Assembly: GCF_013410345.1 (NCBI RefSeq) | Contig: NZ_JACCFJ010000001.1 | Span: 1,711,001 to 1,775,000, forward strand | DNA from: Saccharopolyspora hordei | GTDB taxonomy: Bacteria > Actinomycetota > Actinomycetes > Mycobacteriales > Pseudonocardiaceae | Direction: 5' to 3' | Length of the DNA stretch: 64,000 nt | Shown: positions 45,866 to 54,960 of the stretch, piece after piece | Layout: the number at the start of each line of letters is the position of its first letter | Numbering within the stretch: position 1 is the first letter of the stretch | Program-made: the position numbers and the translations under genes | The notes under the pieces: model-generated | Databases searched by the model: none | What the model was told of the DNA's origin: nothing | Seen by the model: the letters and a program-made list of their open reading frames with translations, nothing else

Positions 45866-47194
45866 TCACCAGCCGAGGCTGTCCACCGGGTCCGCGGGGG
45901 TCAGCTGCGGGTCGTCGATGGCGAACGTGCGGGCCACCCCGCGCCCGGTGGCGGCGGTCTCGAACCGCACCGTGACCCGGCCGTGGCCGGCGCCCTGGAC
46001 CCAGCCGTGCCCGTGCTCGGGGTGCCGCACGTCGTCGCCGGCCCGCCACTGCCGGACCTCGGGCCCCGGGCTGGGCCGGGACACCGGCCGCGGGGCGAGC
46101 TCGGCGTCCGCGTGCTCCTCGGCCGGGTCGTCGAAGAGCGGCTCCTGCTCGTAGGTCGCCAGGCCCGAGTAGGACACGCCGACCAGCCGCACCGGGGTGC
46201 CGGGCGGGACCGCGACCGGCAGCAGCCGCCGCGCCGCCGCGGAGAGCGCGCCGAGGTCGCTGGTCGCCGAGGCGAAGGTCGCCGAGCGGCTGATCGTGGT
46301 GAAGTCCGAGTCGCGGACCTTGAGCGTCACGGTGCGCGCGGCGCGGCCCCCGGACACCAGCCTGCGGTGGGCCGACTCGGCGACCCCGAGCACCTCCGAC
46401 AGCAGCTCGGCCCGGTCGGTGATGTCGACGTCGAAGGTCGTCTCCGCACTGACCTGCTTGGCCTCGGCCCGTTCGGCCACGGGACGGTCGTCGATGCCGT
46501 GCGCGAGCCGGTGCAGCTCGGTGCCGTGCGCCTGGCCCAGCAGCGAGACCACGTCGTTGAGGGTGAGCGCGGCGAGCTCGCCGATGGTGTGCACCCCGAT
46601 GCGGTGCAGCTTGGACTCGGTGACCGGGCCGATGCCCCACATCGTGCGCACCGGCAGCGCGGACAGCAGCTCCAGCTGCTCCTCGGCGGGGACCACCAGC
46701 ATCCCGTCCGGTTTGGCCAGGTCGGAGGCGATCTTGGCGAGCTGCTTGCCCGGCCCGGCCCCGATCGAGGCGGTGACCCCGACCTCCTGGCGCACCCTCG
46801 CCCGCAGCCGGCGGGCGAACTCCTGGACGCGTTCGGTGGGGGCGTCGGCCAGCTCGGTGGGCTCGAGGAACGCCTCGTCCACCGACACCTGCTCGACGAC
46901 GTCGGAGACCTCCCGCACGATGCCGAGCACCCGCTGGCTGACCACCTGGTAGACGCGGAACCGCGGGGGCAGCACCACCGCCACCGGGCAGCGGCGCCGT
47001 GCTTCGGCCATCGGCATCGCCGAGCGGGCCCCGTACTCGCGCGCCTCGTAGCTGGCGCCGGCCACGGTGCCGCGCGGGCCGAGCCCGCCGACCAGCACCG
47101 GCCGGCCCCGCACGGTGGGGCGGGTGAGCTGCTCCACGGACGCGAAGAACGCGTCCATGTCCACGTGCAGCACCCACCTCCGCATGAGGACCAT
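45866..47194 (-). CDS. dinB: DNA polymerase IV with C-terminal extension
   Basis: This is a Y-family translesion polymerase of 442 residues (or 439 from the second ATG). Catalytic acidic residues are in [14 protein letters not shown] and SVDEAFLE; the helix-hairpin-helix thumb [22 protein letters not shown] and the little finger follow. Beyond residue 360 there is a linker and an extra domain, [20 protein letters not shown] and VTVRFETA, resembling the small Tudor-like tail of actinobacterial DinB or UvrD-type proteins. ATG 47192-47194 and ATG 47183-47185 ([11 protein letters not shown]) are both possible starts. Confidence 0.93.
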   Translation of the reverse strand: MVLMRRWVLHVDMDAFFASVEQLTRPTVRGRPVLVGGLGPRGTVAGASYEAREYGARSAMPMAEARRRCPVAVVLPPRFRVYQVVSQRVLGIVREVSDVVEQVSVDEAFLEPTELADAPTERVQEFARRLRARVRQEVGVTASIGAGPGKQLAKIASDLAKPDGMLVVPAEEQLELLSALPVRTMWGIGPVTESKLHRIGVHTIGELAALTLNDVVSLLGQAHGTELHRLAHGIDDRPVAERAEAKQVSAETTFDVDITDRAELLSEVLGVAESAHRRLVSGGRAARTVTLKVRDSDFTTISRSATFASATSDLGALSAAARRLLPVAVPPGTPVRLVGVSYSGLATYEQEPLFDDPAEEHADAELAPRPVSRPSPGPEVRQWRAGDDVRHPEHGHGWVQGAGHGRVTVRFETAATGRGVARTFAIDDPQLTPADPVDSLGW

Positions 47195-47236
47195 TCAACG
47201 GGATGGGCCCGACAGCGGCCGACGGGGCCGGGCGGG

Positions 47237-47263
47237 GTGCGAGGAGGGGAACCTTCCTGTCAC
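47237..47263 (-). repeat. Interspersed repeat, copy N
   Basis: Reverse-oriented copy GTGCGAGGAGGGGAA then CCTTCCTGTCAC between dinB and the TipAS-like gene. Confidence 0.85.
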
Positions 47264-47283
47264 CCCGCGCGCGGGGCCGGGGG

Positions 47284-47703
47284 TCAGCGGAGGTTCGCCC
47301 AGGCGTAGTGGATCATCGCCTCGCGGAGGTAGGCGGCCATGCCCTGGGGTTTCTTGCGCTCGATGCGGCGGCGGAACTTCGGCTGGTTCACGTACATCTC
47401 CGCCAGCCGCAGGTAGGAGGCGCGGTCGGGCGTCCAGAAGTTGCCGATCCAGCGGTAGTGCTCGCTGATGACCTGCTGGACGCGGGGGTCGTTGCTGGGC
47501 ACGCCGGTGGCGAACAGCTCGGCGACGGCCGAGCTGATCCGGTTCCAGTCCTCGCCGATCTTCTGCGCGAGGGCTCGCCGCTGCTCCGGGGTGAGTGGGC
47601 CGTTGGCCCCTGCGGGCGTCATGTTCCCGATCAGGGCGGTTCCGTCCTCGACGGCCTCCGCCTGGTCGAGCCCGGGGTTCCCAAACACCTTGTCCGGTTG
47701 CAC
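47284..47703 (-). CDS. Stand-alone TipAS antibiotic-recognition domain protein
   Basis: This 139-residue protein matches the ligand-binding half of TipA-type MerR regulators: EDWNRISSAVAELFATGVPSNDPRVQQVISEHYRWIGNFW, then LRLAEMYVNQPKFRRRIER and AAYLREAMIHYAWANL. No MerR helix-turn-helix precedes it. GTG at 47701-47703 follows GGAGGAAGG. In TipA this domain traps thiopeptide antibiotics; a free domain could sequester such drugs or serve another ligand (inference). Confidence 0.8.
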   Translation of the reverse strand: MQPDKVFGNPGLDQAEAVEDGTALIGNMTPAGANGPLTPEQRRALAQKIGEDWNRISSAVAELFATGVPSNDPRVQQVISEHYRWIGNFWTPDRASYLRLAEMYVNQPKFRRRIERKKPQGMAAYLREAMIHYAWANLR

Positions 47704-47874
47704 GGCGTCCCTTCCTCCACTCCGGCACGGCTCAGGTGCACTTCGACAGAGCACAGGCAGTGACCATCGCTCGCCACGATCTGCTGAGGATGTTCATCTG
47801 CCCGTGGCACAGTAACGGAGCGACTTTGGCACCGCGGGTGATTGGGGAGATCCGCTACCGGGCTGTGACGGCGA

Positions 47875-48060
47875 TCAACCCCGCTCGCCCGGATCGTCGT
47901 CCTCCGGCTCGTCGCGAGCCGGCTTCGCGGGCGGCGCGAGGTACACCACGCCGCGCTCCAGGTCCAGCGGCCCACCCGGGTCGTGCTGCTCCGAGATGCC
48001 GCCCTGGTCGCCTTCGTGCTTGAGCTTGCGCCCGGGGAGGAGTTCACCGTAGGAGGCCAT
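47875..48060 (-). CDS. Small hypothetical protein
   Basis: This 61-residue hydrophilic protein begins MASYGELLPGRKLKHEGDQG and ends with a PARDEPEDDDPGERG acidic tail. The ATG lies six bases after TACCGT, so the mRNA is probably leaderless, and this supports the frame over longer competing frames. No family was recognised. Confidence 0.55.
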   Translation of the reverse strand: MASYGELLPGRKLKHEGDQGGISEQHDPGGPLDLERGVVYLAPPAKPARDEPEDDDPGERG

Positions 48061-48419
48061 GCCCCCACGGTAACCGCGCACCACCGTCCCGGTCCCGCCC
48101 GCGAACGGGCATCCCACGGCACGCGACGGCTCGGGCAAGGGCCCGACCCCTCGCCCGAAGACGCTCCACGAGTCGTTCGGGACCTGATGGGGTAGGAGGC
48201 GGCTTTCCTCCTCTGGCCACCGAGATCGAGAAGCGCCGGAGCACTGAGGCCAGTTCGCTGGAGCAACTCGTGTTCTCGGTCGTGGAACACGAGGAATTCC
48301 GACGACACCCGGAACGGTTCGGGCCCGTTCCGAGGCATGCCGCGAGACCGCCAACGCACACGGGAATGAGCGACGGAACAGCACCGTTCGAAGTCGAGCG
48401 GACCCGAACCTCTCGAATG
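48061..48419. other. Lower-GC stretch without a convincing gene
   Basis: Several frames are open but none shows actinobacterial codon preference or a family motif. The only clear element is TACCGT of the adjacent small gene at 48067-48072 (minus strand). Confidence 0.35.
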
Positions 48420-48719
48420 CCGAGAACACCAGGCCGCGAGCTGGATGTCATCGCTCCCCGCCTCGACGAAGAGTCGAGGCAGGGAGCGAAGGGATCGCAG
48501 CCGCTGCTCGTTCTCGTGTCTCGCACGAGCTCCACTGAACTCGTCGATCGTGGTCCACTGCTCGGCCGCGAGGTGTTCGGCGTGCACGGCCACACCCGAA
48601 GCCATCGCCTGGTAAGTGGTGAGGTGCACCCGACGGACCAGTTCACCGCCCGCCCAGATGTACACGTGCTCCCCAGCGCGGACGTGCCACGGCAGGTTCT
48701 TGAGCGGTGAGTGCGTCAC
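48420..48719 (-). CDS. Possible hypothetical protein of uncertain end
   Basis: From a GTG at 48717-48719 the minus strand reads plausible protein (PLKNLPWHVRAGEHVYIWAGG, ELVRRVHLTTYQAMASGVAVHAEHLAAE). After about 100 residues the composition stops looking coding, although the frame stays open far beyond. GC content is lower here than in neighbouring genes. It may be a decayed gene. No family assigned. Confidence 0.3.
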
Positions 48720-48837
48720 AGCCGCACCCGCTTCCGGCGCTTCACCATCGCCCGGTACACCCGACGTTCCCGGCGCTGTTCGTGCCAGCGCCACAACAAC
48801 GCACGCACGAGGAAACCTCCTCAGTGCTGCCGCAACG

Positions 48838-48879
48838 GGGTGCTTCGGTAGGTCGAGGGGTTCACCTACCGAAGCACCC
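48838..48879. repeat. Perfect 16-bp inverted repeat upstream of the XRE gene
   Basis: GGGTGCTTCGGTAGGT and its exact complement ACCTACCGAAGCACCC are separated by CGAGGGGTTC, ending 32 bases before the XRE start. It could be a terminator for the minus-strand gene side, an operator of the XRE protein, or an RNA hairpin in its leader. Confidence 0.75.
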
Positions 48880-48911
48880 GTCCGCATCGTCGGCGGCACT
48901 GATCACGGGGT

Positions 48912-49650
48912 GTGCAGACGAGGTGTCTGCACGTGTCTGCGGAGGAGCTTGGGCAGCTGCTGAGAGCCGCGAGGCTCGATGCCGGTTCGTCGCTGTCCCG
49001 CATGGCAGAACTGACTCACTTCTCGAAGTCCTACCTGGGGCAGGTCGAGACGGGGACACGTGCGGTGACTCCCGAGGTCCTGGAGGCCTACGGGCGAGCG
49101 TTGGGAGCGGCGATGTGGCGCAGGGAGATCACGCACCCGAGACTGGTCCGGGTCAAGGGCACCCAGCGGCTGGTGGAGCTCGTCCGGTCGGTGCAGTCGG
49201 GGCGGCCTGACGCGTTCGGCGAGAAGCCGACCGCGCACGCGACGGACATCGCGGTGGGCACGCGCATGGACCCCGATGGCGTCCGCCAGTTCCGGAAGTG
49301 GATGACCGAGGGCGAGACGGCGACGCTGCGCACCAACTCCTTGAGCGTGATCGCCACGGTGCCCGGCCGGGAGAACGCCGAACTCGTGATCGACGTGCTG
49401 GAGAACGACCCGAGAGGTCCGGCGGTTGTGCCTGGCGTCGGAGGTGTCCCGCCTGACTCAGGTCGACTGGCAGACCGCGCTGCGGGTCGCCGACGACATC
49501 GCCAGCCACCCGGACCCGGAGAAGCTCGCCCGCACGGCGGCGAAGGAAGCGGTGGACCCGAAGGACACCGAGAGCCGTTGGTGCGGCGCGTGCGTGCTGC
49601 GTCACCTGGCCCCAGTGCTGGGTCGCGCCCAGCGGGAAGTCGCCGGAACA
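48912..49650 (+). pseudogene. XRE family regulator interrupted by a frameshift
   Basis: The first frame encodes an N-terminal helix-turn-helix (ELGQLLRAARLDAGSSLSRMAELTHFSKSYLGQVETG) and continues to ELVIDVLENDP. Near 49412 the sense continues one base over as REVRRLCLASEVSRLTQVDWQTALRVADD, then DPKDTESRWCGACVLRHLAPVLG. The protein would otherwise be a normal XRE regulator of about 240 residues. A real mutation, sequencing error or programmed shift cannot be told apart here. Start GTG 48912, or GTG 48933. Confidence 0.7.
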
Positions 49651-49656
49651 CGAAGG

Positions 49657-49686
49657 AGCCCCCGAGTTCCCACGGACTCGGGGGCT
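49657..49686. terminator. Bidirectional terminator
   Basis: AGCCCCCGAGT pairs perfectly with ACTCGGGGGCT over TCCCACGG, followed by TCCTCGG, between the XRE gene and the end of the sugar transporter operon. Confidence 0.85.
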
Positions 49687-49699
49687 TCCTCGGTCGCTG

Positions 49700-50677
49700 T
49701 CAGCAGCTGGACTTGTAGAAGTACTGGCTCTGCTGGTCCATGTTCTCGCGGGTGATGGCGATCATCTCGGTCTTGGTCTCGCGCTCGACCGGCTCGCCCT
49801 TGATCGCCGCGATGGCGCGCTTGACGCCCTCCTGGCCGATCTTGCCGGGGTTCTGCGCGATGAGCGCCTGGACCCGGCCGTTGCGCAGGTCGTCGACCTG
49901 CTTGGGGCTGGCGTCGAAGCCGACCAGCTGGACCTGACCGGACTTGCCCGCGTTGGACAGCGCCGTCGCCGCGCCCTCGCCGGTGTTGAGGTTGGTGGCG
50001 AACACGCCCACCAGGTCGGGGTTGGCGGCCAGGGTCGAGGAGACGATCTGGGCCGCGGTCGCCGGCTCGTTCTCGGTGTACTGGGTCGGCAGCAGCTCCA
50101 GGTCGGGGTGCTTGGCGATCTCGTCCTCGAAGCCCTTGGCGCGCTCGTCGGTGGTGGAGGTGCCCGCCTTGGTGTTCAGCGCCAGCACCTTGCCCGGCTT
50201 GTCGCCGACCAGCTGGGCGAGGGTCTGCGCGGCGAGCTGGCCGCCCGCGTAGTTGTCCGACGACAGCGAGGTCACCGCGATGGAGCGGTCCTCGAGCGCG
50301 GTGTCCACCTCGACGACCTGGATGCCGTTGTTCTTCGCCTGCTGCAGCGGCGCGGCCAGCGCCTTGTCGTCGGTCGGGGAGATGATCACCGCGCCGGGCC
50401 GGGAACTGACGATGCCGCCGAGGATCTGCGACTGCTCGGCCTGCTCGAACTTCTCCGGGGCCTGCACGTTGAGCTGGTAGCCCTGGGCGGCCGCCTCCTG
50501 CTGGGCGGCGCACTCGATGGAGACGTAGAAGGGCTCGCCGCGCATCCCGGTGATCAGCGCGAGGTTCTTGTTGCCGGGGTCGGTCTGGCCCCCGCCGGTG
50601 TCACCGATCTGCCCGGAACCGCAGCCCGCCAGCAGCAGCGCGGCACCCACCGCGAGCACCGTCTTGCACGCTCTCAT
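49700..50677 (-). CDS. Sugar ABC transporter substrate-binding lipoprotein (RbsB type)
   Basis: This 325-residue periplasmic-binding-protein-like lipoprotein has lipobox LLLAGC (Cys about residue 19) and a type-I fold of the ribose/xylose group (NLALITGMRGEPFYVSIECAAQQEA, GAVIISPTDDKALAAPLQQAK, VGVFATNLNTGEGAATAL). The ATG at 50675-50677 is preceded by AAGGTGG. It is the last gene of an operon running LacI, ManA-like isomerase, ATPase, permease, binding protein. Mannose or a manno-oligosaccharide is the likely ligand by context. Confidence 0.9.
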   Translation of the reverse strand: MRACKTVLAVGAALLLAGCGSGQIGDTGGGQTDPGNKNLALITGMRGEPFYVSIECAAQQEAAAQGYQLNVQAPEKFEQAEQSQILGGIVSSRPGAVIISPTDDKALAAPLQQAKNNGIQVVEVDTALEDRSIAVTSLSSDNYAGGQLAAQTLAQLVGDKPGKVLALNTKAGTSTTDERAKGFEDEIAKHPDLELLPTQYTENEPATAAQIVSSTLAANPDLVGVFATNLNTGEGAATALSNAGKSGQVQLVGFDASPKQVDDLRNGRVQALIAQNPGKIGQEGVKRAIAAIKGEPVERETKTEMIAITRENMDQQSQYFYKSSC

Positions 50678-50743
50678 CCGAAACCACCTTCCACACACCG
50701 TTGTGCCGAAAACTCCGTGCCCGGTTCCCGCGCCCGCGCGGGT

Positions 50744-51787
50744 TCAGCGGCTGTTGCGCGCCTTCCGCCTGCGCTGGTCCAGCCACACCGCGGCGACCAG
50801 CACCGCGCCCACCGCGATGGGCTGCCAGAACGGGCGCACCCCGGCCATGACGAACCCGGCGTCGAGCACCGCGGGGATGAACACGCCGATCACGCTGCCC
50901 AGCACCGTCCCGACGCCGCCGAACAGGCTCGTGCCACCGAGCACGACCGCCGCGATCGCGTTGAGGTTGTCGTTGCTGTGGCCGCTGATCGTGGTGGTGC
51001 CGAAGTAGGCCAGTGACATGAACCCGGCCAGCCCGGCCAGCAGACCGGTCAGGGTGTAGACGGCGACGAGGTGCCGGGTCACCTTGATGCCGCTGCGGCG
51101 GGCCGCTTCGGCGTTCGAACCGATCGCGTAGGTGTAGCGGCCGAAGGCCGTGGTGTGCAGCAGCCAGATCGCCAGCAGCGTCACCACCGCGGCCAGGATC
51201 ACCAGGTTCGGCACGACGCCGAACGAGGTCCCGGTGCCGAGCGTGGTGCGCAGCGCGCTCGGCACGGTGCGCACGTCGATGCCGTTGGTGAGCAGCTGCG
51301 CGGCACCGAGCGCCGCGCCGAACGAGCCGAGCGTGACGATGAGCGCGGGCACCCGGGCGACCGCGACCAGCACCCCGTTGAGCACGCCCCACACCGCGCC
51401 GCCGGCCAGCGCGACCACGAGGCCGATCGCGATCACGCCCCACCCGGCGCCGGTGGCGTCGCCGCCGCTGAGGCCCTCCATGGTCATCGCGGAGACGACG
51501 CCGGAGAACACCAGCACCGAGCCCACCGACAGGTCGATGCCGGAGGTGATGATCACGAACGTCATGCCGACCGCGAGCATGAGCAGCGGCGCCGCCTGCA
51601 CCAGCAGGTTCTGCGCGTTGAACAGCGTGGGGAACGCGTCCGGGCGCAGGACGCTGAACAGCACGCACAGCCCCACCAGCACCAGGCCGGTCCACAGCGT
51701 GTTGGACCCGGCCAACCGCGCACCGAGGCCCTTCTCCGGCGTGAGCGTGTCCACTTCGGACTTCTGGGATCCCTGCTGGGTGGGCAT
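50744..51787 (-). CDS. Sugar ABC transporter permease (RbsC type)
   Basis: This 347-residue permease has about nine helices and the BPD_transp_2 motifs: LMLAVGMTFVIITSGIDLSVGS near the start and NAIAAVVLGGTSLFGGVGTVLGS late, the CUT2-class signature. Its ATG overlaps the ATPase stop (ATGA). A single permease should work as a homodimer with the adjacent ATPase. Confidence 0.92.
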   Translation of the reverse strand: MPTQQGSQKSEVDTLTPEKGLGARLAGSNTLWTGLVLVGLCVLFSVLRPDAFPTLFNAQNLLVQAAPLLMLAVGMTFVIITSGIDLSVGSVLVFSGVVSAMTMEGLSGGDATGAGWGVIAIGLVVALAGGAVWGVLNGVLVAVARVPALIVTLGSFGAALGAAQLLTNGIDVRTVPSALRTTLGTGTSFGVVPNLVILAAVVTLLAIWLLHTTAFGRYTYAIGSNAEAARRSGIKVTRHLVAVYTLTGLLAGLAGFMSLAYFGTTTISGHSNDNLNAIAAVVLGGTSLFGGVGTVLGSVIGVFIPAVLDAGFVMAGVRPFWQPIAVGAVLVAAVWLDQRRRKARNSR

Positions 51788-52551
51788 CAGCTCGCGTCCT
51801 CCTGCGACAGCGCGCCGGTCATCGCACCGACGAGGTCCTCCAAGGTCACCTCGGCGGCGTTGAACCGAGCCACCCGGGTGCCGAGGCGCAACACCTCGAC
51901 CCGGTCCGCCACCGACAGCACTTCCGGCATGTTGTGGCTGATGAGCACCACCGCGATGCCGGTGTCGCGCACCCGCCGGATCACGTCCAGCACGCGTTCG
52001 CGCTGCACGACGCCCAACGCCGCGGTCGGCTCGTCCATGAACACGAGCTTGTCCGCCCACGCCACCGAGCGGGCCACCGCGACGCTCTGCCGCTGGCCGC
52101 CGGACAACGAGCCGATCGGCACCGTCAGGTCCGGCAGCGACACCCCGAACTTGGCGAACTGCTCGGCGGCCTGCGCCCGCATCCGCGCCTTGTCCAGCAT
52201 GCCGAGCCGCCCCAGCAGACCGGGGCGGCGGATCTCCCTGCCCAGGAACAGGTTCGCCGCCGGGTCCAGGTCCGGGGCGACCGCGAGGTCCTGGTAGGCG
52301 GTCTCGATGCCGTGCGCCCGGGCGGTGGTGGGCGAGTCCAGCACCACTGGCTGCCCGGAGACCAGGATCTGCCCGGAGTCCGGTTGCTCCACTCCGGACA
52401 GGCACTTGACCAGAGTGGACTTCCCGGCCCCGTTGTCGCCGATGAGCGCGACGACTTCACCGGGGTGGACGGTGAACGACGCGCCGCGCAGCGCTTCGAC
52501 CCCGCCGTAGCGCTTGACCAGGTCGCGGGCCTCCAGCAGCGGTTCGGTCAT
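51787..52551 (-). CDS. Sugar ABC transporter ATPase, single-domain
   Basis: This 254-residue ABC ATPase has Walker A GDNGAGKS, signature LSGGQRQS, Walker B LVFMDEP and H-loop ISHNMPEV. It has one ATPase domain instead of the two found in RbsA/MglA, as in fructose-type (FrcA) systems. Start and stop both overlap neighbours by ATGA, so it is translationally coupled with the isomerase and permease genes. Confidence 0.92.
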   Translation of the reverse strand: MTEPLLEARDLVKRYGGVEALRGASFTVHPGEVVALIGDNGAGKSTLVKCLSGVEQPDSGQILVSGQPVVLDSPTTARAHGIETAYQDLAVAPDLDPAANLFLGREIRRPGLLGRLGMLDKARMRAQAAEQFAKFGVSLPDLTVPIGSLSGGQRQSVAVARSVAWADKLVFMDEPTAALGVVQRERVLDVIRRVRDTGIAVVLISHNMPEVLSVADRVEVLRLGTRVARFNAAEVTLEDLVGAMTGALSQEDAS

Positions 52552-53591
52552 CTCCGGCTCCCTGCGGACGGCGGGCGGCAGTGCACCGCGGTGAGATCGC
52601 CTTCGAGCTGCGCGGCCCCGGCCGCGTGCGGCACCACGACCGTGGAACCGCGCCGCAGGTCCAGGTCGCTGCCGTTGTCCGAGCGCAGCTTCCCGTTGCC
52701 CTCCAGCACGATCAGCACCCCGAAGGACGGTGCGAGCTCGACGGAGCCGTGCAGCCGGTCAGCGCGGAAGAACGGGGCGGCGTCCTCGGCCAGCAGCTCC
52801 ACCCGGCCCGAGTCCTGGTCCGCGGTGTGCTTGATCAGCGACGCCAGCACGGTGTCGTCGAACCCGCTGTGGTTGAGCGTTTCCAGCGCGGTGCGCTGGT
52901 CCATGCCGAGGAACGCGCTCTCGGCGTCGGACAGGAACCCCTGCCACTCCAGCGTGACGGAGAAGTCCGTGGGCTGCTGCAGCTCCACGATGAACACGCC
53001 TTCGCCGATCGCGTGCGGGGTGCCCGCGGGCACGTGCACGGTGTCACCGGGGCGCACCGGGATCTCGTTGAGCGACCCCAGCATCGCCGAGGAGTCCTGC
53101 GTGCTCACCCAGCGCTCGACCACCTCGGGTGCGACGTCCTCGCGGAACCCCAAGTGGACGACGGGGTTCGGGCCGCTGGTGCCGACCACGATCCACGCCT
53201 CGGTCTTGCCGAAGCGGGAACCCAGGTGCTGCTGGGCGAACGTGTCCGACGGGTGGCAGTGCACCGGCAGCCGCTGTCCCGCGTCGAGCAGCTTGACCAG
53301 CAGCGCCGTGCTGTCGCCGAACGCGGCGACGTGCTCGGTGCCCAGCCACTGCTCGGGCGCCTCGCGGACCGCGTCGCGCAGCCAGCGACCGTCGGGCAGC
53401 CGGGACAAGCCGGACTCGGCCTGGCCGAACCGCGTCGTGGTGGACGCGACCCAGTCCTCCGGGCCGAACTCGCGGTCGTCACCGCCGCCGCGCAGCGCCG
53501 CGATGTTCGTGCCACCGCGGTAGAACTGCTGCGGTTGGTTGGCGGGCAGGGCGATCGCCTGCACCGACTGGTCATCGTGGACAGAACTCAA
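52548..53591 (-). CDS. manA: Class I mannose-6-phosphate isomerase-like protein
   Basis: This 347-residue cupin enzyme probably converts mannose-6-phosphate to fructose-6-phosphate. Metal-site motifs are VHCHPSDTFAQQHLGSRFGKTEAW (His, His, Glu) and VHVPAGTPHAIGEG, with a third cupin part near the end. The start is TTG at 53589-53591, set by GGAGAGG seven bases before; TTGA overlaps the LacI stop. It lies in an operon with a sugar transporter and opposite a GH47 mannosidase, which supports a mannose role. Confidence 0.82.
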   Translation of the reverse strand: MSSVHDDQSVQAIALPANQPQQFYRGGTNIAALRGGGDDREFGPEDWVASTTTRFGQAESGLSRLPDGRWLRDAVREAPEQWLGTEHVAAFGDSTALLVKLLDAGQRLPVHCHPSDTFAQQHLGSRFGKTEAWIVVGTSGPNPVVHLGFREDVAPEVVERWVSTQDSSAMLGSLNEIPVRPGDTVHVPAGTPHAIGEGVFIVELQQPTDFSVTLEWQGFLSDAESAFLGMDQRTALETLNHSGFDDTVLASLIKHTADQDSGRVELLAEDAAPFFRADRLHGSVELAPSFGVLIVLEGNGKLRSDNGSDLDLRRGSTVVVPHAAGAAQLEGDLTAVHCRPPSAGSRR

Positions 53592-54616
53592 CGGGTTACC
53601 TCTCCAGAACCTCGGGCCAGAAGCTGGGTGGGGACGACGATGCGGCGCGGTGGGGAGCGGTCACCGTCGAGCCGCGAGAACAGCAGCTCGGCGGCCGACC
53701 GGCCCAGCGCGCGGGTTTCGTGGGTGACCACCGTGACCGGCGGGTCCAGCAGGTCGGCGAGCTCGAAGTCGTCGAAGCCCACCAGCGCCGGGCGGTCGGG
53801 CCGCCCCGCCAGCGCGCGCAGCGCCTGGATGGTGATCCGGTTGTTGCCGGTCACCAGCGCGGTCGCGCGCCGCAGGGTGGTGCTCAGCGCCTCGGCCACC
53901 GACTCGTCGGTGTGCGGGCCCATGACCACCAGCTCGGGGTCGAACGGCACACCGGCCCGCGCGCACCCCTCGCGGAAGCCCCGCAACCGCTCGGCGGCGG
54001 TGTGGATCTCGGGGGCGTCGCCCAGGAACGCGATCTCCCGGTGGCCGTGCGCGGCCAGGTGCTCGGCGGCGAGCGCGGTACCGCCGGAGTTGTCGATCAG
54101 CACGACGTCGGCGTCGAGGTTGCCGGGCGGGCGGTCCACGAACACCACCGGCGTGCCCGCGTTGATCTCGTGCGCGATGTAGCCGTGCTGGTGGCCGGCG
54201 GGAACGACGACCAGGCCGTCGACGCGGCGCGCGCAGAACTCCAGCACCAGCTCGCGCTCCCGTGCCGGGTCCTCGTCGGAGGAACCGGTGAGCACCTGCT
54301 TGCCGCGGGTCCGCGCGACCTCCTCGACCGCGCGGGTCAGCACCGAGTAGAAGGGGTTCGCCAGGTCCTCCAGCACCAGGCCGAGCGTGCCGGTCCCGGT
54401 GCCGCGCCGCAGGTTGCGGGCACTGAGGTTGCGCCGGAACCCCAACTGGTCGATCGCGGCCAGCACGCGCTCCGCCGTGGCCGGGTGCACCCCGCTCTCG
54501 GCGTTGACGACCCGGGACACGGTCTTGATGCTCACGCCGGCCAGGCGCGCCACGTCGCTCATGGTGGCGCGCCGGACGTTCCCGGGGTCAGACAACGTTG
54601 TCATGGTGTGGCGCAT
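53588..54616 (-). CDS. LacI family repressor of the mannose-type operon
   Basis: This 342-residue regulator has the N-terminal HTH (MSDVARLAGVSIKTVSRVVNAESGVHPATAERVLAAID) and hinge (LSARNLRRG), then a sugar-binding core (TLGLVLEDLANPFYSVLTRAVEE). ATG 54614-54616 is preceded by AGGTGGGG; ATG 54602-54604 is an alternative. A perfect palindrome GACAACGTTGTC overlaps its own start region and a near-identical one lies before the divergent mannosidase, so it probably represses both sides and is released by the sugar. Confidence 0.93.
   Translation of the reverse strand: MRHTMTTLSDPGNVRRATMSDVARLAGVSIKTVSRVVNAESGVHPATAERVLAAIDQLGFRRNLSARNLRRGTGTGTLGLVLEDLANPFYSVLTRAVEEVARTRGKQVLTGSSDEDPARERELVLEFCARRVDGLVVVPAGHQHGYIAHEINAGTPVVFVDRPPGNLDADVVLIDNSGGTALAAEHLAAHGHREIAFLGDAPEIHTAAERLRGFREGCARAGVPFDPELVVMGPHTDESVAEALSTTLRRATALVTGNNRITIQALRALAGRPDRPALVGFDDFELADLLDPPVTVVTHETRALGRSAAELLFSRLDGDRSPPRRIVVPTQLLARGSGEVTR
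54591..54602. promoter_or_regulatory. LacI-type operator at the repressor start
   Basis: GACAACGTTGTC, a perfect 12-base palindrome with the central CG typical of LacI operators, lies inside the first codons of the repressor gene; probable autoregulation and roadblock of the operon. Confidence 0.65.
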
Positions 54617-54691
54617 TGCACCCCACCTGGCCGACCGCTGTCAATCCCGGTGGCGGGACCCGGCCACGGCGCCTCCCGCGGCGGGGAGGGG

Positions 54692-54717
54692 TGACAGGAA
54701 GGTTCCCGTGCTCCACC
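54692..54717 (+). repeat. Interspersed repeat, copy O
   Basis: TGACAGGAAGG plus TTCCCGTGCTCCACC in the divergent gap between repressor and mannosidase genes. Confidence 0.9.
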
Positions 54718-54745
54718 GCCACCACCGGCCCGCCGCGCTCGCGGG

Positions 54746-54773
54746 TGGCAGGAAGGCTCCCGTGCTGCGCACC
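54746..54773 (+). repeat. Interspersed repeat, copy P
   Basis: Divergent copy TGGCAGGAAGG plus CTCCCGTGCTGCGCACC, 54 bases after copy O. Confidence 0.8.
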
Positions 54774-54787
54774 GACCTGCGCTGCGG

Positions 54788-54812
54788 TGACAGGAAGGTT
54801 CCCATCCTCACC
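54788..54812 (+). repeat. Interspersed repeat, copy Q
   Basis: TGACAGGAAGG plus TTCCCATCCTCACC, 42 bases after copy P. Confidence 0.9.
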
Positions 54813-54917
54813 CCCCGCCGTCGCCCGGCCGCGCGCGTCAAGGCGGCGGACGGCGGTACCGGACACCGCTGATCGCTCGCGCGGGATGTCGGAACCGGAC
54901 AGGAACCGCGCGGCGCA

Positions 54918-54949
54918 TTGACCTTCCCGGCTCTGGCGGCAACTGTGAT
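54918..54949 (+). promoter_or_regulatory. Possible promoter of the mannosidase gene
   Basis: TTGACC (54918-54923) with TGTGAT (54944-54949) or AACTGT (54941-54946) as -10 candidate, just upstream of the operator at 54961. Confidence 0.35.
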
Positions 54950-54960
54950 CCGCGCGGCTT

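Noticed and set aside
47631..48899. Long minus-strand frame of about 420 codons
   Set aside because: It overlaps the well-supported start of the TipAS gene and the small leaderless gene at 47875-48060; only its first 100 codons look coding.
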